Positions 24,011 to 41,600 of a stretch of 64,000 bases of DNA are shown piece after piece. The notes below the pieces were generated by a model. That model was not told where the DNA came from, made no database searches, and saw nothing but the letters and a program-made list of their open reading frames with translations. Position numbers and translations under genes: made by a program. How positions within the stretch are numbered: the first letter of the stretch is position 1; each line of letters begins with the position of its first letter. Origin of the DNA: Omphiscola glabra (lineage: Eukaryota > Mollusca > Gastropoda > Lymnaeidae); the NCBI GenBank assembly GCA_964017045.1, contig OZ024807.1:15037441-15101440 (forward strand), given 5' to 3'.

Positions 24011-26717
24011 GATTTCTAAGACATATTTTTTTAATGTGAATATTCTTTCTGTGAGAAATTCCTTCGCTGGGAACATTCTGCAGACCTGTTTACCCTCAAA
24101 CTCTTAAAATCGTACAATATCATCACAAAATCGTTCAATGCATCATCTTAATAGTAAAAAATAAACATACAGTATATATAATGTTTTCACCTCAAAATCG
24201 TACATTGTACGCCAAAATCGTAAGAGTAAACAGGTCTGATTCTGTGAGAAATCTTTTTCTGAGAATATTCTTTCTGTAAGACCTTTTTTTTTTCAAATAC
24301 ATTTTTTATGAGAGACATTATTTCTGTGAGAAAATTATTTCTGTAATTCTTTCTCTCAGAACATTCTTTCTGGGATACATTATTATTACTACAGTGGTCT
24401 TATAGGGCTTGGTACACCAGCCTAGGGCTGGGCTCACCGCGCTGCACATAAAAATATTAGCAAACGTAATCATGACATTGAAAACTTATATACATTTATT
24501 TAATTTAAAAACCTCTGTATACAAACAAAAAGGACAAGAAATATATTCTTTCTATCTATGAGACATTTATTTGACCGTCCCCAACCCTTAGTTTCAACCT
24601 CACTTCGTTGAGGCTGTCGACCTGAGTTAGAAATTTCAACACATTTGTCTGATATGTAGGCAAATGTTCAAAATTTGTAGGCAATTGTGGCCTTTGAGGG
24701 TTGCAAGGTCGTGTGCCGATCATTGGCACCATGGGAGTCGGGGGTGGGGAGGGGTAAACAATTATATTATATACACTTTTTTGGCGACAATGTTTTCAAT
24801 ATTTTAATAATCTCTCTTTAGCAGCAGAGCACACTGGGTGTACAAATTAGGCTTAACGGTTTGAATGAGAAGCCCAGCTTTTAAAAAAATTAATTAATAA
24901 ACCCCGCATGCGGGTGTAGATATGTGTGTGCTTGGTTTTATTTGCAGATTTGTGTGTACCGGTAGTTGGTTGTGTGTTGTGTTGCTATTGTGCCCTCCTG
25001 CGTGTGACGACACCGTTACAATATTGATCGCAGACGATATCACACACGGTGTTGAACATTCATTTATTGCCTTAGTGTCACAGACCAGGGTCCATTCATT
25101 ATCAATATACCGTGGAATGCATACATTCTTAAACCAACACTGTTGGTCGTCACAGTTCCAAGTTAACATAACGTCCATTAAATATGTTTGTTCAATTACT
25201 CTATGAAGCAAAACATGACAATTTCCACCGTAGTAAGTCATTATTTTGTTCATTGCCACGTGAAATACATCAATCCAATAGCAAAGAGTGGAATACAGAC
25301 ATCCGTGAATAGTTTCACTGATTTCTCTGTTCCCAAAGATCCTAAATCTAGGAAGTACAATTGTAAATATTGAGAACCACGTCTGTAAAGTGGTATGTAT
25401 TCTTCATAAGCAACGAAAAAGAGCCAAGTCTTACCTATGGACTTGCACTTCCTGTTATGCTCCAAAGAAGAAAAAATGTTGGCGGTTAGTCGAGATTGGT
25501 CCTGAAGCTATCCGAGATTTTGACAGTAGGATTTCCGAGACCTCTGTGACCCGCACAGTATTAGCTGGTGGCGATTTTTGTAAACACGGGCGGCTCGCGG
25601 TGACGTCGGCGAATGGGCGAATTGAAAAGCGTCCTTAGCGATGGCTTCATTGATTTCTTCTACTAGGCGGTACCGCTGTCTGTGGCGTAGCAAGGAGGTG
25701 GGGGAGGGGGAGGGCACAGAGCAACGGAGGCAACACATAGATACAAATGAATATAACATAGCAATGCTATCTGGTGATGCTAAAATATAATATCCCAATG
25801 TTATCAGTTGGTACAAATATATAAAAGAGCAATGTTATCTGGTGTTCAAGTATTTAACAGTCCGATGTTGTCATCTGGTGTTCAAATATGTAACAGCGCA
25901 TCTGGTGTTCAAATATGTAACCGCGCAATGTTATCTGGTGAGCGGTACGTACACGCTATGAAATGTGCTCCAACACATTGTCTGCCTTGCAAGCTTGTGC
26001 TATTTGAAGCAAGTGTTGCCAATGGCAATCTTTGCAGCGTTTTCTGTCCACAATCTGAGCACGTCCCTCTGTAAAATGTACTATTCATAACTTGTTTGGG
26101 GTGTTCTCAATCTCAGGCCTGATCGCAACATGCCCAGCCCATCATGCCCAAAAGCGCAACTGTTTTCCCAACATTACACAAGAAACTCAAAGGCATAGAT
26201 GTAATAGGGCCTATAGATGTAGTATATATGTACTATAGATGTAATACATATATATATATATATGTATACGTATATATAAATAAAATGATGAGTATTAAGG
26301 AAATGAGCGAAACCAATTATTTCTTCTTGTTTCGCTAATTTCCTTTGAAATAACCTGTGAGTGTGAGAGAGACAGCAAGGCAGACATGTGCGCAAGGATG
26401 GAGGAACACAGTGAGGCAGCGAGCCCAGGCGGCGTATCAGACATAGAAAGCCCATATAGAACCACACAATAACCAAACAAAGGAAACGCCATGTACAAAC
26501 ACTATAACCCAATAACCCACACTACAAGAAATCTAAGATTAAGAAAAGCTCAAGTAATTGGTCCGTTTCCTTTTATAAAATGACTTCTCTACACGGTCTC
26601 TAAAACTTTTCTACACATTAAATGACGTGCTAACTGCAAAAAGATACAGTATTTTATTGTTTAAACTTAGACACATCGTTCAAAAAAGACTTGATTTCAA
26701 TTCACCTATACATAGTG
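24011..26717. other. Stretch without a convincing gene
   Basis: 24030-24380 holds loose copies of AATATTCTTTCTGTGAGAAA. Near 24940-25260 a Cys-containing frame is described separately. An (AT)n/TATATATG tract lies at 26245-26280. Several ATGTTATCTGGTGTTCAA-like repeats lie at 25755-25945. Confidence 0.4.
24894..25465 (-). other. Two overlapping minus-strand ORFs, possible broken small gene
   Basis: A 71-codon frame (25465 to 25250) with a hydrophobic stretch (VCIPLFAIGLMYF) overlaps by 10 bp a 121-codon frame (25259 to 24894) containing spaced cysteines (CDDQQCWFKNVCIP, NECSTPC). They are in different frames, so one indel would join a signal-peptide-like segment to a Cys-containing segment. 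I recognise no family, and the ORFs may be random. Confidence 0.2.
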
Positions 26718-26974
26718 TAATTGAAGACCTTAGAGCTAAAAGTACTTAAGTCATATTTTTGTCAAAATCAACCTGAACTGTGATCTTTTCTTACCCAGTT
26801 TAGCCAAGTGTACTGCAGAAATTTGTACATATTAAAATGTGCATTAGGCCCTTAATTGAACAAGACAAAAAATTAAATAGTCATATTTTATAGACGAAAA
26901 GTATGTTTGAACTTGATTATCTCAAAATGTGCATTTTGTGACATAAGTACTTTTAGCACTAAGGTCTTCAATTA
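26718..26974. mobile_element. MITE with ~36-bp terminal inverted repeats
   Basis: A 257-bp element. The left end TAATTGAAGACCTTAGAGCT continues AAAAGTACTTAAGTCA; the right end is its reverse complement with two or three mismatches (TGACATAAGTACTTTTAGCA, then CTAAGGTCTTCAATTA). No ORF; the target duplication is not clear. The type is undetermined. Confidence 0.8.
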
Positions 26975-29291
26975 TAGGACGGCTTTTCGCTCTTAATACG
27001 GTTGCCCACTACCGGGTATAGCACATTATACATTAGTAAATACAAGATCAATTATACAAACAAACAAAACCATAATTTGTTGGTGTTATTGTTATTGTAA
27101 TAGTAATTGTCTTCTCACGTGATTGAAGGACGTATTGACATTACAGCTGTCGGGGTGTAAATAAATGTTTTTTTTTCGGTTATCTCTAAAATGCTTTGTG
27201 ATATATAAAGAAGTGATTTAATGATATCGGCGATGAATCACCTTAACGACTTCGGCTAACAGTGGCGAATGTTTTAACGACACTTGCAAATAAACAAAAA
27301 ATCAGTAGGGAAGGCTAGGCAATTTTTACGTAAATACAATACATAAAATGCTTGGTGAAGGCAACATTCAAATACAGAAGCCCAGAAATATGGAAAACTC
27401 ATGAGTCCGAATCAGAAAACAGATTATAGAATCACGCCAAGAAGGCGGAGAAAGATGCGTGGTGTAAAAATGAAGACTGTAATAGAGAATCAAACATAAT
27501 GTACGGTAATCATAAGCGAATTTTGATCCCACCCCCCAAAAACAAATCCGCTTATTATTAACTAATATGTATCTATTCTGGCTTTGAAGTCTAACACACC
27601 TGAAATCATACTATGCAAATAGCAAAGTCGCATTTGAAACACAATTTGTATGAAATAAAATACAAAACAAAAAGTCAGACAAATGAAGGGTTCAAGTTCA
27701 AGGGAAAAACCAGTGATGTCAGTTTTTCGAAATTTGCAAGTTATCTCCCGTGTGGCTACATTCCATTCAACAGAAAAATATGACACATGGGTCCAACTGA
27801 AAAAGCAGTGTAGTCAATAAATAAATATTTATAAATATTGACATTTTGATACTTTTATGAGGAATTTTCAAACTTTATTATCAATTTTTCTCAAAACTCC
27901 CAAAACCTGACATCACTGGGTTTTCCCTTGAGCCCTTCAAATACAAACAATACTTAAAACTTAAAGATAACTTTCAGGAATTTTTTTTAACTTTATCCAA
28001 ATTTATTAAAATAGCTATAAAGTATATTTTTTAACAGAAAATATAGTTTCCCACAACTGGTTATAGCTAATAACACATTGATAAATAAAGGATCAATTAT
28101 ATTAAAAATAATCGCAATATGGCACTGTCATACAAAAATCTCTCACAGACGTCAAAAGGGAGTTAAGGAAGAAATACTTTTTAACACTGGTTCAGCTATA
28201 ATTATAATAAATTCTTTGAAATTCGGCAGCAACTTTTTATTTCACTGAATTGCTTTTGATCTGGATGTGTAATAGTTTGAATTTCGTTGATCAAAAAATG
28301 CAAAGGTGTAAGTCAACCTGGCAAGTAATCGGCAGAAGCGGCACTGAGCACGAAACTCTTGACCAGACTTTTAGAAAAGTTTTTGATCGTTTTTGTGTCA
28401 TGACAACATAATAAACAGGGTTGGAGGGCGGTTAGGGATGTTCAGGATGACAAAGGGCGGTGACAATAACCCATAATATAGTGAGATATTAGATCACTTC
28501 TCGATGTTTTGGCTTTAGTAAGGTAGCCTTGACTTTGGCCGGGTACAACAGTGGAGTGGAAAAAAACAAGTTTAAAATAAATTTTATGAAAAAGAAATAA
28601 GAGACTCGCTTATACTCCACAGAATGATGGTGAAAGTGCAGACTAATTTACTTCACACTTTCTCTTCAATGTATTTTTCCCACATACAAATAGTTATTTT
28701 ACAGGTTCCAAATATTAGCATTCAATTTTAAGTTTGCCATGTGGACCAAATCATCTCTGACGGAAATGAACAATGGTTACTGGTACCACTATAATCAGTT
28801 AAGTTTGCCCTTTGGCCATGTGTTTATTTCCGGCATCTCTCGGATAAAACTGAAATAAATTCTGTTGGTTAGGCTGTTATCATTGTCGTATTTGTAGCCA
28901 GTATTGGGCACACAAACATTAAAAGGGAGCAAAAATCGTCTTTATATAGGACCTTAATAGTGAATTAAACAATAAAATTCATGGTACATTACAAAGATAA
29001 GGGGCATCAGATTCATCGGGGGAGGGGGGGTTACTTTTTCAACATATTGAGCTGCTTTATTTTCCGGCTTCTCTCCAGTGTGCCCCTTTGCATCAGATCA
29101 GACCTGGTTGTAACTGCAGGGTTCAAGCATTAGCTATCAATAAAACCAAATTAAAGCACAGTTCTTGGTTTCTATCATCCATGTATTTGTATTGTGAATT
29201 GCTGTGACAAAGATTGCAGTGGCTAAGACCGCGTCCACTGCTTAATTTTCTCGACCTTAATTTTATTGTAAGAAACTCATCTCTAACAGAG
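26975..29291. other. Stretch without a recognisable gene; 3' flank of the zinc-finger gene
   Basis: Apart from the inverted-repeat element no supported feature. The part next to 29291 must include the 3' UTR of the zinc-finger gene. Minus-strand AATAAA hexamers occur near 29262, 29051 and 28822, and I cannot tell which is used. Confidence 0.45.
27684..27943. mobile_element. Inverted-repeat element (possible MITE)
   Basis: GAAGGGTTCAAG...AAGGGAAAAACCAGTGATG at the left is matched in inverse by CATCACTGGGTTTTCCCTTG then AGCCCTTCAAAT at the right. Arms are about 37 bp with small indels and enclose about 190 bp. No clear target duplication. Confidence 0.6.
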
Positions 29292-33720
<4,429 letters not shown>

Positions 33721-35220
33721 CTTATTTTTTTTTATTGAAAGAAATCAGTATGATATCACGACAATAATTAAAGTGTGATTTTTCATGGAAAGTTAACCCA
33801 AGTGTACTTGATAACCAATTATAATAACGGTTTGACATGACATACTCTTATCCTCTCAATCGTCCACGGAAAGTGCATCTCGTCCGCACCTAGAGAAAGT
33901 AATAAAAAGTAGCGGCCCCTTAAAACAATGCTACCAGTCCTTGGGATATATCCTCAGATATTATTATGCTAATAAAGTCCACCGAAGAACGGGTTGAAAC
34001 AAGTGGGGATCTGACAACCTGAAGAATTCTTGGAATATTTCGTCCGTGGCAAAATAATATGGGGAAAATATGAGACCAACAAAAATATAAAAATATGTAA
34101 TGAAGAGTGGAGACGATTTGTTTCACTTGTCTCGATTTTCGGTTATGTGTCCTCTGCTTTCAAAGTCAATAGTTAACATTGCCCCCCCCCCCCCCCCCCC
34201 CCTTTTCACAACTTTTGGATACTTAATAATCCGAGGACCCCAACAGAACAGTGGTTGTAGGGCCCGTGCGACGGTTCAGCCCATATCCATCCCCCTGCGT
34301 TCACTAAATTTTCAAGCTTCGCCCCAGCCGCTGCTTTTTCTCGACTGATCATCACGATATATTTAACATACGCTTTATTTTATTTTAAATCAGTATAAGC
34401 ACGGGTAATTGATATGCAGTTGCGTGGGAATGGGTTTGTGGAGGGGGCGGTTCACCCCGGGAGGTACCATTTTCTTTATATTGTGGGGTGGCTTTTAAGT
34501 CAACTGCCTAAGACATCTTTCGATGAAGGGAGGCGGGAAAAAGCTGTAATCACCCCGAGCAATAGCAATCCTAGGGGAAGTTTTTTTTCTGGTTTGACCT
34601 TAACTCATGGTTCGAATGGGGGGGGGGGGGGGAAGAGAACGGTTGATTGCCTAAATCGCGCACTGCAATGTTATGTGAAAAAAGGTTAACAATAGACTGA
34701 ATGCATGGGAGAAAATGTGAAAGATGTAATGCTTAGCTTTATCTATAAGACCTTTCTTCACTCCAATTGAAGCTCTTACAGCTGTCCTTTTTTAGCCTCA
34801 CACTCACAATTTATAGGAGGACCCATGACTAATACCTGGTACCATAAGTTGATATATTGAAAAACCCAATAACTGATTATCACTTCCCAGCCAATATGAA
34901 TTAATTTGGGCAAAAAAATAGTTTTTATAAAAAAACAGGGATTGTTGGTAACTAGTTGAAGCATCTTTAGCCAATGACAATTGGTTACTAGTATGCAAAC
35001 TAGAGCATGCGTATGACAGAGGGCAAGGAAAGAAATGTTTTCTTAGAAACTATTGTCCAACTGCTTCAGCTAAAAATCAGAAAATTAATCCGAGTTACCA
35101 GTCACTGGTACAGCTACCATAGTTACTAACAAATAGTAATACTAACTTAACTAACATATAATTTTTTTTTAAAATTGGACTGACAACAGAAAATGGACAA
35201 CAAATAGTGCAAAACGAGCA
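33721..35220. other. Region between the zinc-finger and fibrillarin genes
   Basis: No gene seen. The left part should contain the zinc-finger gene's promoter. A C20 homopolymer (34183-34202) and a G15 run (34619-34633) are the only clear features. Short frames around them are composition artefacts. Confidence 0.4.
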
Positions 35221-35620
35221 GCAAGATTAAAATATTTCTTTAATCATCAATAATCATGAACGTGTAGCATTACAATGGTATTTACAAGTGACTTTAGATG
35301 AAATATTTCACTACAAGCCAACTGTCCTCTCAAGCACATATTGACCAACTTTCAGTAATTTATTTTTATAAAAAGTAAAATCATTTTATTTATGGCCCAA
35401 AACCTGCCCCACCCCAATAATGGCAGTGCCAGAGAAGTCATTTCAACCAAGCACTATTTTGTGTGATATAGTCTACACACATCATTATTTTTCACTTATC
35501 CAGAAGTAACAAACTCATCCTTACAGCACCCCCCTCCCAATATCCTAAATAATGTACATTAAAAAATGTGCCAGTTAAACAGTTATCAACATTTACACGA
35601 AAGTACAAGTAGAGTTGTGG
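35221..35620 (-). other. Probable 3' UTR of fibrillarin
   Basis: Directly downstream of the TAA at 35621-35623. Minus-strand AATAAA hexamers (plus TTTATT) occur near 35360 and 35390, plausible poly(A) signals about 230-260 nt after the stop. Confidence 0.45.
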
Positions 35621-38600
35621 TTACTTCTTAGGTGGAGGTCTGAAATAATAGAATGGAACAAAGGATAAATGTCACAACTTGCAATAGGTAAAGGCAGAAT
35701 AAGGTTCAACCATATTTTAATACACACCACGACCTATGTGGTGGAGGGCACTAAGACTGGCAAATAGGTGACAAACACCTGGTATTGTAAAACAGCTACA
35801 AAATATATAAATACTTTGAAGAAAAGGGTTTCGATATTTTTATATATAAAATTGATGTTTTTAATTACACTAACCTGTATTTGCCAACCACAACAGCATG
35901 GTCTCTCTCATACGGTTCAAGGGTCAACTGCTCTATGGGCTTGATTTTTTCTTGTTTCAGTTTCTCAACTTCCCCAGCAAACACAGCGGCTGGTTCTGCT
36001 GTAGAGTCAATGCAGTTAGCCTGTGGGTTAAAACAGAAGAAAAGAAATTTAAACAAAAAATTAATTCAAGGAGCATTCAATTCATGATGTTAAGAAATAA
36101 AAAAGTTCTTAAACAATAAAGAAAATATATTAAAATCATAAACCTATTTTAGCTCCCCTCTTTAAAAAAAGAAAAATGGATATATCTATAACCTGAAGAC
36201 ACCATTATGGCTAAAAAAGGATTAAATATATTCATACCATGCTAAAATAAATTGGGGAATCTTTCTGATGCAGCAGTTAGAGGCAATATTGTTCCCACTA
36301 ACCTATCAGTCACAGCAGAGTTTTAAATTTAACTAAAGGGAACAGTCTTGAAAGAACAGATAACCAGGGAACAACAGGAAATTGCTTTAAAGTGAGACTG
36401 TTACTAGCCAAGGTAAGATACTACAACTTTAAAAAAAATCTTTAAGCCCACTTCTATATACCAACATCTTAATTCTGATCACTTTAAATAAATAAGTTTA
36501 ATTATACTGTTTGCACTTCATCCTTATGTTAATTCCATAACATAAGTCGAACACTTTACTGTAAAACAATCATTGGAATTTGAACTCTCTTACCTAGAGT
36601 TCACAAGTTCATGATATAAATCGAGAAATAAATATTAAATTGAAATATAAAAAATGCATTACACCATAATTTAATTAACTCATTCCCTACGAATGTGCTA
36701 CTTCCGTACGTCATTTATATTCCTGAGAAAAGGGAATTAACCCAGTTTTGAAATTGATTAAAATTTTTAAAGCTGCTAAATATTAATAAATGCTAATGAA
36801 TTAAGGACGAATGCATCAAAAAATGAATAAGGTTTAATAAAAATAAAACATTAGCGGCGAAAAAATCATGAACAATGGCCAAAAAATCGATTTTTGGTAC
36901 CTCGGTACGAACACATGCTAGATATAGACGTGCCGTACTAAGCACATGTAGTTTTAAAGTGAAACAATATAAAAACATCCGGCTTTTAAATTAAAATCAC
37001 GCCATCGCCAGAAGTCTTGATGGATGCGAGATTTCATTGCTATTTTTAACTAAAAACGAGAGGTGTGTTGCTATGCACAGGGACGCATCTGTCAGAACCC
37101 CCAAAGGACGCATTTAGTCTCAGCTGTCGGGAATGAGTTAATGAAATGAAATAAAAGGAATAAATGATTTAAAAGTGAAATTGATTGGATGCGTCACTGT
37201 CTTTATGTTAACATTTAAAAAACACAATTTCTAAACAAAAATAATTCCAAAAAGACTGGGTTTGTGTGCGAGTGGTCGTTAAAAAAAATTGTAGGCTTAC
37301 CTTTATAGAGATGACAATAAAACCACCATTTTTTAAAAAACTGTGAGCGTTGACTGCTACAATTCTGGCCTGATCAGGCTGGGCAACATCAGCAAATATA
37401 ACATCAACCATTCCTAAAATAATCATAAATACTTGACTTATCAGCAGTTTAGAAAAAAAAAGAAAGTTGTTTTAGACCCAGAAACATATCTAGCTAAAAA
37501 CAGTACATTAAGAAAGCATAAAAAAATGAATCCATTATCACATTGGGGAAAATTACAATCAAACATAAGAAAAGAAAAGCTAATTCATGTGGACTCACCT
37601 ACTAACATTCTGTACTTGTGTGGGTGCCTTGCATCTTCAATGATGGGAATTATATTTGTCCTTTTCTTAGCAACATTTAACAAATCTCGTCCACTTCTGT
37701 GAGAGAATTCAACAGCATAAACCAAACCCTCCTGAAGAAAAAAATAAAGGATACATTTATTATAATAAGAAATCTACCAGATACATACAAAATTGAGTTT
37801 GTTGAAGACTTGATGACAAATCTAGAAAACAGCAAGCAAACTGATGTGTTGGTAATGGACTCCTCGGAGGCCTTTGACCGTGTCAATCATAGTTTGCTTC
37901 TACACAAACTTCAGAGATATACTACTATAACATGGATCTCTAGCTTCCTCAACAACCGATTTCCAGCAGTAGTGGTGGACGGTGCAAGCTCGTCCTTTGT
38001 CAATGTTGTCAGGGGTCCCCCAGGGCTCGGTGCTAGGCCCCTGTTTGTTCCTAGCATATATCAATGACCTACCCGAGAAACTGACATCCCACGCAAGACT
38101 GTTCGCAGATGACACATCCGTGTATAGGACGATCACCAACAGATCTGACCAGGACCAGCTACAAGAGGATCTCAATCGATTAGCTGAGTGGGAGGCGAGC
38201 TGGGACATGGAATTTCATCCAGCCAAGTGCCAGTCTCTAGAAGTTGTACTCTACGCTACCACTATGAATTGCATGGTCATTTGCTTGAGTCAGTTTCCTC
38301 CGTAAGGTACCTGGGTGTTACCATTCAGAGAGAGGTCCACTGGGACGAGCATATTAACAATGTGTGCAACCAGGCAAACAAGACCCTGGGGTTCTTAAGG
38401 TGTAATCTAAAGATCAGCAACTCCGGTGTGAAAGAAAGAGCTTATAAAGCCTTTGTCCGGCCGCTTTTAGATTATGCATCTTCGGTCTGGGACCCATTCA
38501 CTCCGAAGAGCATCGACAGGTTGGAGGCAGTACAGCGACGGGCAGCACGCTTTGTCCTGAACCGCTACAGGAATACCTCTAGTGTTGGCAGCATGCTGGA

Positions 38601-41600
38601 AACACTGGGCTGGTCACTATTGGAGGAACGACGACGACAGTCCAGGCTCACCATGATTTACAAGATAAGTAATTGGCTAGTCCACTGCTCTGGCATTAAA
38701 CAGAAACTCGTCCCTCTCCCCCATAGACAGCGACGAGGCCATGACAGGCAGTTCCGGCTCATACCAGCGAGAATCCAGTATAGGAACTGCTCATTCCTAC
38801 CAAAGACAATCAGGGACTGGAACAAGCTTCCAAAAGGAACAGTTGAGGCGACAACACTTGACTCATTTGCGTCTATTGCCTCAGGCCTTCCAACCCCTGG
38901 TGCATGATACCCTCAAACAGTTACTCTTGTGACCAGTGAAATATCCTCATCAACACCAGGCACAGAGACATTGCAAATCCCATCTACATTCATAGGAGCC
39001 ATAATGATCAATAAATTGATCGTGGGCCATTAATATATAGAAGAAGAATTCCCATTGTAATAAATGATTTTTAATTTATGTACATGTACAGTAAACAATG
39101 TCAAGCAGAGTATCAATAAAAATTGTGATATAATAGATGAAATAAAAGAAAAAAGTAACTAGATTGTTACTTACAGCTCCAACAATATCTGATACATGGC
39201 TAACTGTGGTCCCTGAAGCTGCACCAAGATACAGAACTTTGGAGCCAGGCTTAATGTGAATGTCACCAACACCACCAACAATGGCAGCAGCCAGTTTGGA
39301 GCGGAATGGATTCCAGGCTCTGTACTCAATTTTGGTCTCACCTTCCTAAATGAAAGAGAAAAATGGGAAAACACACCTTTAGATAAAAAAAAACAAGACG
39401 TATGTTTGATTAATTTAAAAAAAAAATTAACTCAATTCTTATTCAAAGTGGTTCTTTTCTTATTATTTAGTAGAGACAGCATCGTAGTAAAATAAGACAC
39501 CTAACAGTTAAAACACTGTAAAATAAACAATTTAAAAAATGACATTTTATAGCAGCATGAAAACTTTTGAAAAATGAACACAAGCTCTTTATAATTTGTG
39601 AGTAATTGTAGCATGGAATATAGAAGAAACCTTAAGCATTCAAATTAATTTTATGACAAATGATGTGCCATTCAAGGATTTAGACATAAAAAAGTATAAA
39701 AAATAAAATGTTTCATTTTTTAATGTAAAAGTACAGTACATTGTAAATAATTAAGAATTACCTCTACAGATATCCTTTTCTCTCCATACACTGACTCTCC
39801 AACAGCAAAGTTTTTGGTCAGCAAAACATCCTCCTTTCCACCTCTACCGATAAATACACCTAAATGGAAATTAAACACGATTTTTAACGCTCGCAATAAA
39901 AAGTTTGCTACTTATTCTTCTTCAGAAAAGCATTTTATTAATACCATGATCTATAAAAGAGTACCACCATCAGCTGACTAAGGAAATAGTTTTTAACAGT
40001 TAAGAAATTGTATAGCAAAATGATCAAAATGAATTGAACATTATCATAATTTATACGTCTGTATAAACTATAAATCATTGCAAAATATATTTCAAAGTAA
40101 CATGGTTCTTAATTAATAATAATAATAAAGTTTATTTGAAAAATCACGCTTCATCCCCAAAGGCTCAAAGCGCGTTACAAAGTCAATGATTGATAGATTG
40201 GAGTACTTATATAGCGCTCATTCCATAGCATGCTCACGGCGCTCCGCTGTTCGAGAGGTCTCACTGCTGCCGGTAGTTATATACCGGTATAAAATTGTTC
40301 TTTGTCAGTGCAAAATAAACTATATGCTCCACAATGATTGTGATAAGGTTGTGAATTTTAAACGTTATAGCAAATTACCTTCTTTCAAAGTTAGTTTTAA
40401 GACTAAAAAGGTACAAACTAACTTGCTAGCCATCATTTAACATATACAATTTATGACATTCAACACATCTTGTACTAGTTAAAAAATTTATTTGAAAACT
40501 TAAAATAACATAAATAAAACCAATGACAATGCACTTATATATATTTAAATATCATAGTTATAATTAATGAATTAAATTATTCATATAAACAGTCATAGAT
40601 TGCAACGGTTAAACGATTCAGGTAACAAACAAAAATATACCTTCATATCGATGTGGTTCTACTGCAACTTTAGCACCACCTCTCATACCACCACGGCCTT
40701 AAGATAAAAATATGAAATGTGTCAGACAAAAAAAAGCCTTAGCCTTGGCAGTGCTAACAACAAACTTGTCAAGCCTGTTAGGTAATGCCATAAGAATTTC
40801 AAGGAAAAATAAGTCACCCTTCATAGTTATAAATCAATTTGGTAAATTTGTAGTTAGCAGCATGGGTTTTGCCAAGAGCTGTCGCACCATAAGCAGAGTG
40901 ACGTCACTTTGGGGAAACCCAATACTGGACTAAGGGTGACAGGACCAACAAGTTGGACCTGAGCAATGAGAATAACTTTCCTGTTCTTCACTGAGCATTA
41001 TTTTTGTCCAAAACATAACCTGACAATTATTTTTATTAAAAAAAAAAAAATACACTACACAACTCAAAAGAAATAAAAAGAGAAATTCATGGCTGAGACA
41101 ACAAGAAGACACATGCATTGTTAAAACTGATGTTTTTGTATTGCCAGTATTGGTTGTAAACAAAATACCTGTACAGCTATTTGTTTATCTAATTATAATC
41201 CCACAATTTAACTAGACATTATTTCAAAATAATTTTCTTCTATATTTTGAGGGCCCACGATCAATGTTTTGATCAATTCTGGCTCCTAATGACTCCTATG
41301 TGCCTATGTTTGTGGAGGGGTTCGCGATATAACTGTGCATGGTTTTGAAGAGGATACTGCACCGACTGGCAATAGATGCAAATGACAAGTGTCAAATGTC
41401 CCTTTTGGAAGCTTGTTCCAATCCCTGAAACACCCCCCCCCCCCCCCCCCAACTTTCCAAATTAAAAAAAAAACATACCAAATATAATAAATACAGGGCT
41501 AAATTTTGAAATATTTTGAGAAATGGAACTATATAGTTGACCTGAGGAGGACATCGCCAACCCTGCCGCTAACTGCATTTTAATTATATTAAGCTGGTGT

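Noticed and set aside
25670..25720. Lone hAT-like end (GTGGCGTAGCAAGGAGG)
   Set aside because: No matching second terminus or 8-bp duplication was found nearby; at most a fragment.
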